From Euryarchaeota archaeon UBA124 (GTDB taxonomy: Archaea; Thermoplasmatota; Poseidoniia; Poseidoniales; Poseidoniaceae), in assembly GCA_002502215.1 (NCBI GenBank), contig DAPT01000073.1:9555-66940 (forward strand): 57,386 bases of DNA, read 5' to 3'. Shown here in pieces: positions 18,869-26,533 of the stretch. Under the pieces are notes generated by a model that was not told where the DNA came from, made no database searches, and saw nothing but the letters and a program-made list of their open reading frames with translations. Position 1 is the stretch's first letter, and each line of letters starts with the position of its first letter. The position numbers were made by a program, and so were the translations under genes.

Positions 18869-20430
18869 ACATTGATTTCCTCTCAATGCTGGTCATCGTA
18901 CCAATTCTTGCAAGTATACTCTTGTTGCTTATGACTTCTCGGCTCAACCCAGAGGCCCGGGAAAAGTTTGGTGCGCCAACTCGCATGGCCGCGTTCATCA
19001 TCTCGTTGGCAATGTTTGGTGTTACAACCATGATGTTCCTTGGACAAATTGGAGATGTGGGTTGGAATAATATTGAGTTCAACAATTTCGAATTCAAAGA
19101 ATCCTATGTTTGGATTGAACAACTCGGTATCACTTGGACAGTTGGTGTTGACGGACTTTCCTTCCCAATGGTATGGCTAACAACGTTGTTGATGCCAATC
19201 ACCATCATTGCAACATGGAACGAGAAGGCAGGAGCAACGTACTTCCCGCTCATGCTCATGCTCGGTGGTGCACTGATTGGTGTCTTTGTCGCTCTTGACA
19301 TGTTCATGTTCTATGTCTTCTGGGAATTGACACTCATTCCAATGTTCTTCATGATTCTCAAGTGGGGCGGGAAGGACCGAAAGTATGCAGCGCAGAAGTT
19401 CTTCATCTACACCTTCACTGCATCCGTCATCATGCTTCTCGGCTTGCTGACGATGTACTTCCTGATGGATACGCAAACCTTCAGCATGCAAGAGATGGTT
19501 GTTCAAGCAAGCGGCGCCAACGCAAACGGTGTTTGGCTTGGGCTTGAAGTCCAGAAGGTTCTCTTCATCATGCTCATGCTTGGTTTCCTCGTCAAACTAC
19601 CAGCAGCACCGTTCCATACTTGGCTTCCCGATGCACACGTTCAGGCACCAACCGGCGGTTCGATGATGTTGGCTGGTGTGATGTTGAAGATGGGTGCCTA
19701 CGGTATGTTCCGTCTACCTATCTCCCTCTTCCCTCATGCATTGGAGACATTCCAATACGCAATCATGATGATCGGTTTGGTCTCTCTGGTTTGGGGAGCC
19801 ATCGTCTGTCTCGGACAAACCAACCTCAAGAAGATGGTTGCTTATTCTTCTGTTTCACACATGGGTGTCATTCTCCTAGGTATTGCAAGCATGCAACCGC
19901 TCGGATGGGCTGCAGCACTCTTTATGATGTTCGCCCACGGAATCATCAGCCCAATGCTGTTCGCCGTCTGTGGCGCCTTCAAGCACCATTACCACAGTAT
20001 GGAGATTGGGGCAATGCGAGGTATGGCCAAGCACTCACCATGGCTTGCCACAAGCATGATGTTCGGTTGGATGGCCTCTCTCGGTCTTCCATTGTTGGCA
20101 GGATTCGTTGCTGAATTGATGCTCATGATTGCCTACTGGGATGCATACGGCTGGTTGATCATCTTCCCAGGTCTTGTTCTTGCGATAACCGCAGCTTACT
20201 ACCTATGGTCCATGCAGCGAACCATCTTCGAAGGCGGAGAGGCAACACAACCTCCAGAAAGCCTGCACGGAGATCCAGTTCCAGACATTGACAACTCAGA
20301 AAAAGTTGCAATGCTCTTGCTTGCAGCCTTTACCATCCTCTTTGGTGTCATGCCGTGGATTTTCCTCGACATGATGGACATGTGGACTCAAAGCGCAATG
20401 AAATTCCTCTTCCGCCTTGGAGGTGTCTGA
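18865..20430 (+). CDS. nuoM: Complex I subunit M (antiporter-like)
   Basis: A 521-residue antiporter-like subunit. Landmarks are FYVFWELTLIPMFFMILKWGG, LPAAPFHTWLPDAHVQAPTGGSM and NLKKMVAYSSVSHMG. The start codon is TTG 18865, which overlaps the nuoL stop (TTGA), with GGGGTGATGA just upstream as ribosome site. No ATG nearby fits as well. The length is normal for the family. Confidence 0.94.
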   Translation: MNIDFLSMLVIVPILASILLLLMTSRLNPEAREKFGAPTRMAAFIISLAMFGVTTMMFLGQIGDVGWNNIEFNNFEFKESYVWIEQLGITWTVGVDGLSFPMVWLTTLLMPITIIATWNEKAGATYFPLMLMLGGALIGVFVALDMFMFYVFWELTLIPMFFMILKWGGKDRKYAAQKFFIYTFTASVIMLLGLLTMYFLMDTQTFSMQEMVVQASGANANGVWLGLEVQKVLFIMLMLGFLVKLPAAPFHTWLPDAHVQAPTGGSMMLAGVMLKMGAYGMFRLPISLFPHALETFQYAIMMIGLVSLVWGAIVCLGQTNLKKMVAYSSVSHMGVILLGIASMQPLGWAAALFMMFAHGIISPMLFAVCGAFKHHYHSMEIGAMRGMAKHSPWLATSMMFGWMASLGLPLLAGFVAELMLMIAYWDAYGWLIIFPGLVLAITAAYYLWSMQRTIFEGGEATQPPESLHGDPVPDIDNSEKVAMLLLAAFTILFGVMPWIFLDMMDMWTQSAMKFLFRLGGV

Positions 20431-20431
20431 A

Positions 20432-22117
20432 ATGTCAACAGAAAACGAATTTGATGCCGACATGATTGAGACACTTGGTCCAGAATTCACTGTGTTCGTT
20501 GGATTGTTATTGATTATGATCGTCCCAAATCTTGGAAACGGAACGTTCCGAATTCCAGGTACATCGATTCGACTGCCTTGGTTCCTTGGCGGAACACGCT
20601 ACAAGGCAGTCGCATCACCTCGTCTACCAGGTCTCTTGGCCGTTCTTACGATGGCCGTCGCACTGTTCCAAGTGGTTTGGTATCTTCTTGACGCATCAGC
20701 GGCGGATAGCAAGATTATCTCAAGCGAAAACGGAATTGAAATCTTCAAAGTGAACATGTTCTCCAGAATTTTCGAGGCCATCTTCTTTGCAGCATTGCTT
20801 CTCGCTGCAATTGCATCGCTTGATCGCTTGCCAACAGGCTCCCAGAAGAGCGATGACATTGATGTGTTGTTCAACAACCGTCGTCAAGCAGACTTCTACA
20901 TCTTGATGCTGACTTCAGCACTTGGAATGAGTGTTGTTGCGCTTGCCCAAGACATGTTTGTTTTGTTTGTTGGATTGGAACTTGCCTCCTTTTCGACCTA
21001 TGTTCTCGTCGCCTTCCACAAAGAAACACGAGCAGGTTCAGAAGGTGGTGCCAAGTACTTCATCGTCGGTTCGGTTGCCTCTGCTGTTGGACTCTACGGT
21101 CTGAGTATGCTTTACTTGTGGGCGGGTTCGTTGCAATTCGATGCACTCGCAGCAAAGTGGGCTGCTGACGGTGCTTCATCTCTTAGCATGATGGCACTTG
21201 GATTTGTACTGGTTGGCTTTGCCTTCAAGATCAGCGCTGCTCCGTTTCACTTCGCTGCACCCGATGCTTATTCAGGTGCAAACAGCCCTGTTGCAGGTGT
21301 CTTGGCAACCGCAAGCAAGGCTATGGGTATGCTCGGTTTGATGCGTGTTCTGTTGCTCATCACCGTGCCCGATGCAGATGCCGATGGTTCGGCTATTTGG
21401 GTTGGACTTCTTGGTGTCCTCGCAGCAGTTACAATGACTTGGGGCAACATTGCTGCGCTTGGAAGTGAGAATCCAAAACGAATGCTCGCATACTCATCGG
21501 TTGCCCATGCAGGTTACATGCTGGCTGCATTGACCGCTATCGGTGCTTGGAACTGGGGACTGGTGGATAACGGAGGCGACGCCATGGATGTGGTTGTAGC
21601 GGCTCTTCTCTTCCACATGTTCGTTCTTGTGTTCTTCAAACTCGGAGCCTTCCTTGTCCTTGGTGTCCTCGAGATGGAAGGAGGAGCCTCGAGACTCTCC
21701 TCACTTGCTGGACTTGGAAAGCGTGAGCCACTCATTGCTGTTGCCATGTTCCTGTTCATGATCTCACTCGCTGGTGTACCACCAATGGCTGGATTCTTGT
21801 CCAAGCTGCTCGTCATCATGGGAATTGTTGAGGTTGCAACAGGAACGGGTTCTCTCTCAGCGATTGGCGACGCCCATTGGGTTTGGTGGCTTGCTCTACT
21901 CATGGTCATAAACAGCGCCATTTCGATGTTTTACTATCTTCGTATTGGTGTTGTCATGTACTTCCACGAGCCCGAAGAAGGACGAGAGGGAGCTCTTGCA
22001 TCTGGTTCATCCATTCGAGTTGCAATCGCACTATGCGCAATTGGAACCGTTGCATTCGGGTTGTATGGCGGCGAACTTATCGAACTTTGCCGCAATGCTG
22101 CAGATTCACTCCAATGA
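20432..22117 (+). CDS. nuoN: Complex I subunit N (antiporter-like)
   Basis: A 561-residue antiporter-like subunit and the last gene of the operon. Landmarks are FVLFVGLELASFSTYVLVAFHKE, FKISAAPFHFAAPDAYSGANSPVAG and MLAYSSVAHAGYML. I chose ATG 20432, one base after the nuoM stop, over an in-frame TTG at 20417 inside nuoM; GGAGGTG precedes it. No nuoE, nuoF, nuoG or fpoF gene follows, so the electron-input module is not encoded here. Confidence 0.93.
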   Translation: MSTENEFDADMIETLGPEFTVFVGLLLIMIVPNLGNGTFRIPGTSIRLPWFLGGTRYKAVASPRLPGLLAVLTMAVALFQVVWYLLDASAADSKIISSENGIEIFKVNMFSRIFEAIFFAALLLAAIASLDRLPTGSQKSDDIDVLFNNRRQADFYILMLTSALGMSVVALAQDMFVLFVGLELASFSTYVLVAFHKETRAGSEGGAKYFIVGSVASAVGLYGLSMLYLWAGSLQFDALAAKWAADGASSLSMMALGFVLVGFAFKISAAPFHFAAPDAYSGANSPVAGVLATASKAMGMLGLMRVLLLITVPDADADGSAIWVGLLGVLAAVTMTWGNIAALGSENPKRMLAYSSVAHAGYMLAALTAIGAWNWGLVDNGGDAMDVVVAALLFHMFVLVFFKLGAFLVLGVLEMEGGASRLSSLAGLGKREPLIAVAMFLFMISLAGVPPMAGFLSKLLVIMGIVEVATGTGSLSAIGDAHWVWWLALLMVINSAISMFYYLRIGVVMYFHEPEEGREGALASGSSIRVAIALCAIGTVAFGLYGGELIELCRNAADSLQ

Positions 22118-22128
22118 TAAGGGGCGAC

Positions 22129-22152
22129 TTCAAGAGGGGTTGACCTCTCGAA
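22129..22152. terminator. Hairpin after the complex I operon
   Basis: Arms TTCAAGAGG (22129-22137) and CCTCTCGAA (22144-22152) pair except for one A-C mismatch, with a 6-base loop. It lies 11 bases after the nuoN stop and 17 before the aIF1A start. It could end or process the long complex I transcript. There is no clear T-tract, so the role is inferred from position. Confidence 0.35.
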
Positions 22153-22169
22153 TAACACGGTGAGACCCT

Positions 22170-22793
22170 ATGGGACGACGTTTTGAGGAAAAGGTGGACG
22201 AGGAAGAACTCGCACGCTTGGAAAATCCTGAAGGCTCATCCGGTAAAATTCGAGTAAAACTCCCGAACAACGGTAAATCCAAGGGCGAACTTGGTTACAA
22301 AGGAGAAATGTTTGCACTTGCAGAGGAGATTCTCGGTGGCCGACGCGTGACTGTTCTCTGTGCCGATGGCGAAACGCGAATGGCTCGAATTCCTGGTAAG
22401 ATGCGTCGCAGACAATGGGTCCGCGAAGGAGATTTGATCATCGTTTGGCCCTGGGATTTCCAAGATTCAAAGGCGGATGTTAAGCACCGTTATACGAAGA
22501 CACAAGCAATGTACCTCTCTCGAAAACAGGTCCTTCCGGACGTTGTTGACATGTTTGGTATGAATTCTCGTAGTGATGAGGATGACATTGGCGATGACTT
22601 GTTTGGTTCTTCTGACGCACCTGAAGAGGTTGTTGAAGAAACCGAGGATGACGATGACGACGTTGATGACATGTTTGGTTCAGATGAAGGTGAAGTTGTC
22701 GACGAACAACCGGTTATCGAGGATATGCCAGAACCCGAACCGCTCGATGATGACGACGATGACGACGACGATATCGATGCTTTGTTCGCTTGA
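22170..22793 (+). CDS. eif1a: Translation initiation factor aIF1A with long acidic C-terminal tail
   Basis: A 207-residue protein. Residues ~36-115 are the aIF1A/eIF1A S1-like OB fold (GEMFALAEEILGGRRVTVLC, RIPGKMRRRQWVREGDLIIV), which binds the ribosomal A site with aIF1 and aIF2 during start selection. Archaeal homologues usually end near residue 100-115. Here ~90 residues follow, very rich in Asp and Glu, with four related motifs: DVVDMFG (124-130), DIGDDLFG (139-146), DVDDMFG (164-170) and the terminal DIDALFA (201-207). Eukaryotic eIF1A also ends in an acidic tail finishing DIDDI, which contacts eIF5B. RIO1 follows, a neighbourhood common in archaea. Confidence 0.95.
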   Translation: MGRRFEEKVDEEELARLENPEGSSGKIRVKLPNNGKSKGELGYKGEMFALAEEILGGRRVTVLCADGETRMARIPGKMRRRQWVREGDLIIVWPWDFQDSKADVKHRYTKTQAMYLSRKQVLPDVVDMFGMNSRSDEDDIGDDLFGSSDAPEEVVEETEDDDDDVDDMFGSDEGEVVDEQPVIEDMPEPEPLDDDDDDDDDIDALFA

Positions 22794-22847
22794 AAGGCAA
22801 AGGATTGAAGTCCATCGAATACAAACAAACAGTCGAGGGGTTTTGAC

Positions 22848-23843
22848 ATGGCACGTTCTGGCGATGACTGGGATGAGTTAACCGAACGGACCCGCCAACG
22901 TAAGCAGACACGTCGCAAGAGAGGTCGACGTCAACGTTCCAAGGAAGAGCAAGCCGACGACGACCATGATAATCGGCACACTTCGAAATTCATCTCAGAT
23001 CTTGCAAAAAAAGACAGTCAGTACAATTGGATGAAAGAAGAAAAGAACAAACGAATGTTCAAGAAAATCGAAAACCGAATACAAGGAGCAATGGGAACAG
23101 GTACCTATGACTGGGTAGATCGTCGTGTCTTTGATCAGGTTTTCGACCGATTAACGCTCATGTCGCTTTTCAAATTGATGAATGCTGGGGCACTAGATAC
23201 GCTTGATTTCCCAGTTGCGCGCGGGAAAGAAGCTCACGTTTTCCACGGAACGAATATCGAAGGAAAGAGTGTGGCAGTGAAAATTTTTCATACTTCAAAT
23301 GCGGTGTTCAAGAATCTGATGCAATACATTGAGGGCGATCCAAGATTCGGTGGCCTTCGCCGACGCCATCGTGATCTTGTTGATATTTGGGTTCGAAAAG
23401 AACATCGCAACCTCATGCGACTCCATAGGTGGGGTCTTCCTGTGCCTCAACCTCTGGCCATTCACAAAAACGTCTTGGTCATGGATTACCTCGGTACAGA
23501 GTCGCAACCATCTCCGAAATTACGGGATGTCCTGGTCGAAAACCCTCAGGCTGTTTACGACGAGATGCTCGAATTTCTTGCGGTATCTTGGCAAAAGGCT
23601 GAACTTGTCCATGGCGATTTTTCACCGTTTAACATTCTCTGGCATGGAAACGCTCCAGTCGTAATTGATGTAGGCCAAGGTGTAGTTCAGAATCACCCCA
23701 AGGCCAAGGAATTTCTCGTACGAGATGTCACACGCCTTGTTGAGTGGGCCAACAAAAACGGAATTAGTGTCGAACTCGCAGATGCAATGTACGACGTTCT
23801 TGAGATGGATCTCTCACACGTTGTGGAACGTGAAGAGGAGTAA
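22848..23843 (+). CDS. rio1: RIO1-type atypical protein kinase/ATPase
   Basis: A 331-residue kinase of the RIO1 family, which acts in late maturation of the small ribosomal subunit. The first ~60 residues are strongly basic (RRKRGRRQRSK), probably for rRNA contact. Key residues are the ATP-binding Lys145 (SVAVKIFHTS), the flexible-loop region with GDPRF (164-167), catalytic Asp257 with Asn262 (LVHGDFSPFN) and metal-binding Asp274 (VIDVGQG). The typical Rio1 HGDLSxxN motif is thus present as HGDFSPFN. It follows aIF1A and is convergent with the Dim2 gene, leaving one base between the two stops. Confidence 0.95.
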   Translation: MARSGDDWDELTERTRQRKQTRRKRGRRQRSKEEQADDDHDNRHTSKFISDLAKKDSQYNWMKEEKNKRMFKKIENRIQGAMGTGTYDWVDRRVFDQVFDRLTLMSLFKLMNAGALDTLDFPVARGKEAHVFHGTNIEGKSVAVKIFHTSNAVFKNLMQYIEGDPRFGGLRRRHRDLVDIWVRKEHRNLMRLHRWGLPVPQPLAIHKNVLVMDYLGTESQPSPKLRDVLVENPQAVYDEMLEFLAVSWQKAELVHGDFSPFNILWHGNAPVVIDVGQGVVQNHPKAKEFLVRDVTRLVEWANKNGISVELADAMYDVLEMDLSHVVEREEE

Positions 23844-23855
23844 GTCACTCTTCTT
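23832..23855. terminator. Inverted repeat at the RIO1/Dim2 convergent junction
   Basis: GAAGAGGAGT (23832-23841) and ACTCTTCTTC (23847-23856 region) are complementary except for one position, around a short loop that contains both stop codons. Because the genes converge with one base between them, the same hairpin could mark the 3' end of both transcripts. Partly the symmetry follows from both proteins ending in Glu-rich sequence, so it may be coincidental. Confidence 0.35.
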
Positions 23856-24588
23856 CCCACGTTACTGACTCGTCTTCTGCCATTTCCATCATCGCTTCGA
23901 CGGCTTCATCATCTTGCGGATCGATTTGGCTCGCTCGTAGTCGTCGTCCTCTGCGTTCGGAGATGTCAGCAAGTCCTGGTACCAGTCCATCAAACCCGTC
24001 TGCTCGCCCCTCATCCTGTCGTGTTTCGATGTATTCAAGCGATCGATTGTCCACTTTCATTCGCTTTCGGCTTCGCTCCAGGAATGCGAGTACACTGCCG
24101 TGCTCAGAGCCACCTGCAATCATTTCAATGGCTTGACGGGCCAATCCAAGGCCGTCAGCATCTCCGACCAAAACAACGGTCGATTTGTAAATTGTAATCT
24201 CAACATCAGTGAGGTTCTCAATCAGACGTCGAATCTTTCCTTGGCTTCCAATAATACGGGCACGAATCCGACGTTGTTGATGGGAGCGCTTACCAACGAA
24301 ATCTTTCAAATCAACCATTTCAAAGAAATTGCCGTCTTCAAGCAACCGAATTGCAGCATTTGGTGCCATTCCTCGTCCAATGGCTTTGATGACATCTGGG
24401 AATTTCATTGCTTTGATTGGGTCGTACGAACCTGGTTCTCCCCATACAACCTCGACATCACCGGATTCAGAATCAATGTGGAATTCTTTGGACCCCGATG
24501 CTTCCCGGAGTGCTTTTGCTGTCGCTCCTTTTGATCCAATGAGGACCGCGATTCTGTCCTTGGGGATACGTGGCAACCCTTGTCGCAT
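23845..24588 (-). CDS. KH-domain ribosome-assembly protein (Dim2/Pno1 homologue)
   Basis: A 247-residue RNA-binding protein with two KH domains. The first has the GxxG loop GSKG (PKDRIAVLIGSKGATAKAL), the second GSQG (RARIIGSQGKIRRLIENL). This tandem and the phrase AIGRGMAPNAAIRLLEDG are characteristic of the archaeal Dim2/Pno1 family, which binds the 3' end of small-subunit rRNA and works with RIO1. The C-terminal ~60 residues form an acidic extension. It lies 26 bases downstream of a surface-protein gene on the same strand. Its position next to rio1 supports the assignment. Confidence 0.9.
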   Translation of the reverse strand: MRQGLPRIPKDRIAVLIGSKGATAKALREASGSKEFHIDSESGDVEVVWGEPGSYDPIKAMKFPDVIKAIGRGMAPNAAIRLLEDGNFFEMVDLKDFVGKRSHQQRRIRARIIGSQGKIRRLIENLTDVEITIYKSTVVLVGDADGLGLARQAIEMIAGGSEHGSVLAFLERSRKRMKVDNRSLEYIETRQDEGRADGFDGLVPGLADISERRGRRLRASQIDPQDDEAVEAMMEMAEDESVTWEEE

Positions 24589-24614
24589 GTATCAATGCCA
24601 CTCGCCACGCTTTT

Positions 24615-26417
24615 TCAATCTCGTTGTTGAAGCAACGCAACAACGAATCCAACAAAAATCAATGCACTAAGTGTCGGTGCAAACGATGGAACGAGACCTG
24701 GACTCGACACATCCGCACCGGTAACGACCATGTAATGATCGTTGTTGATTTCACTGTTTTCGTCGATTACGTTTGTTGGATCAATTCGAACACGTAGATC
24801 ATATTGGCCACTGTTTGGAACTGTGTACGACCATTCGATGATCTCGACACCATCTCCAAGAGATCCAGCAGGTAATGTTTGGACGTTCATCACCGTCCAC
24901 TGGGTTGTAGCACTGCGATCAGCAGGAGCGGCTTCCAGACTGACGACAACCGCACCAGCATACATTTGATTTGATTTCAGTTCCCCTGTAATAGCGACAT
25001 TTCCGAAAGTTTCACCTGGACGCACCACTAGACGGTCAACATCCGTTGCTGTTGTGTTCCAAGAAAGGTCAAGTCCGGGCATGACTTGGAATGCTTGGGG
25101 TTCTGTTGTTTCAGTGTTGCCAGCCTCATCTGCAATCGTGGCTCGCAGCATGAGGTATTGACGAGATTTTGTTGCCCAATTGGCCATAGCCAATCCACGG
25201 TCGAGTCCGGAACCAGGCAGTTCCAACCACTGGCCTGAGAGGTCAGGTGTTTGTCCTACGCCGTTGCTATCAAATCCATACTGCAACGATACAGCGCTGA
25301 GGTCGATACCTGATAGGAGATCGTACGTTGAATAGGAAATGTTTGCAGTTCCAATCAGGTCTGTGGTTAACGCATCCACAGTCCACCCAACCAGTTCCGG
25401 CATTGAGGTATCGACGCGAATCGTTTCAGAAATTGTGTTTCCAATGTTTCCAACACGATCCGTTGCTCGTAGAGAGATGGTATGGTTGCCTTCACTCAGG
25501 TCGATGGTGTGGGAGTTGCTCGACAATGACGTCCATGTACCTCCATCGATTTGCAATTCGACAAAATCAACACCGCTTCCTGACCCATCGTTTGCTGCGT
25601 CGAGTATTCCATTAACGATTACGGAGGTTGATGATTGCCACGAACCCCCGTTTCCAATCGCTACAGTACCCATTGTTGGCCCGCTTCGGTCAATACCGAT
25701 AAAGATCGTTTCAGAGCTGCTCAATCCCGAATTATCGAAGACTGTTAGTCGAGGATTCCAGGTTCCCTCAGAAAATGCGCCACTACTCCAGTCCCAGCCG
25801 TATGCCAGAGAAGTTGGACCATCCGAAGCAGGAGTCCCTGGTCCGGGTACATTTTGCAAGGAGGCTCGATCAAAATCATCATCCGAAATACCGTATCTGA
25901 ATTCGATTGTTCCGGTTTGGCTGACATTGAACCAAGCACGATCTGTGCTGCTTGTACCAGTTCCAATATCGGGTGAAAGGGCAGTAAAAGCCGTGATTTC
26001 GGGAATGTGATTGTCGATTGTAAATTCATCACTTGTTGTCATGGTTGCATCATTCACGTCTGAATCCCACCCACTGGCGCGAAGTGTATACGTGCCGTTG
26101 GTGTACGAAGTTGAGTCAAAATTGAACAACCAAGGTGATCCGGTTAAGTTGGTCAGCGTTGAGTAGGGGCCTCCAACCTCTGCGATTTCGACCAAGATGG
26201 AGTCGATGGTACCTGTGCCAGATAAACTGAATGTGATGGTCTTCAACCCAGTAACTGATTCGTCTTCACCTGGTCCGTTTGAGAACACTATGTTCACAGC
26301 GGATGTGGTAAACGATTTCTCATCCATATCGAGGTGAGTCGCCACTGGTGGTGAAAATGAGAGCATGGAGAGAAGTAGAAAGGCAACGAGGCTTACTGCA
26401 ACAGCCTTCCCTCCCAT
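24615..26417 (-). CDS. Surface protein with Ig-like repeats and possible C-terminal sorting signal
   Basis: A 600-residue exported protein. The signal peptide is clear (GGKAVAVSLVAFLLLSMLSF). The body holds several Ig-like/bacterial 'Big' style domains with repeating phrases (TYTLRASGWDSDVND, NHTISLRATDRVGN) and a CARDB-like domain near the C-terminus (VIDENSEINNDH). The end is SSPGLVPSFAP, then a hydrophobic helix (TLSALIFVGFVVALL) and QQRD, an arrangement like archaeosortase recognition tails. It is divergent from the next surface gene. A role in carbohydrate or cell contact is possible but not shown by any catalytic residue. Confidence 0.82.
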   Translation of the reverse strand: MGGKAVAVSLVAFLLLSMLSFSPPVATHLDMDEKSFTTSAVNIVFSNGPGEDESVTGLKTITFSLSGTGTIDSILVEIAEVGGPYSTLTNLTGSPWLFNFDSTSYTNGTYTLRASGWDSDVNDATMTTSDEFTIDNHIPEITAFTALSPDIGTGTSSTDRAWFNVSQTGTIEFRYGISDDDFDRASLQNVPGPGTPASDGPTSLAYGWDWSSGAFSEGTWNPRLTVFDNSGLSSSETIFIGIDRSGPTMGTVAIGNGGSWQSSTSVIVNGILDAANDGSGSGVDFVELQIDGGTWTSLSSNSHTIDLSEGNHTISLRATDRVGNIGNTISETIRVDTSMPELVGWTVDALTTDLIGTANISYSTYDLLSGIDLSAVSLQYGFDSNGVGQTPDLSGQWLELPGSGLDRGLAMANWATKSRQYLMLRATIADEAGNTETTEPQAFQVMPGLDLSWNTTATDVDRLVVRPGETFGNVAITGELKSNQMYAGAVVVSLEAAPADRSATTQWTVMNVQTLPAGSLGDGVEIIEWSYTVPNSGQYDLRVRIDPTNVIDENSEINNDHYMVVTGADVSSPGLVPSFAPTLSALIFVGFVVALLQQRD

Positions 26418-26433
26418 GGTCTACCTAGACATG
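26416..26433. promoter_or_regulatory. Near-palindrome at the start of the divergent surface genes
   Basis: CATGGTCTA (26415-26423) and TAGACATG (26426-26433) are inverted copies with one extra G on the left, centred on CC. The core GTCTACCTAGAC (26419-26430) is a perfect palindrome with a 2-base centre. It covers the start codon of the leftward surface gene and lies in the 116-base divergent spacer, where a regulator of both genes could bind. Confidence 0.35.
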
Positions 26434-26533
26434 CGACCATCCTTCAAATCTCCCCTTCTTCCATGAGAATTCGCTCGGTCTTGTGTGATTCTGACCAGAT
26501 GGGTTCAAGTGCTTCGCATGTCGTCGAAATACC

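Noticed and set aside
22590..22790. Low-complexity gat/gac/gaa runs near the aIF1A end, possibly a simple repeat
   Set aside because: They encode the acidic tail in frame with no interruption and end with a normal stop, so the run is coding.
24100..24534. 144-codon plus-strand frame inside the Dim2 gene
   Set aside because: Antisense to two KH domains with intact GxxG loops.
25339..26010. 223-codon plus-strand frame opposite the Ig-like surface protein
   Set aside because: Shadow of a low-stop coding region; the minus-strand gene has a signal peptide and a C-terminal anchor.
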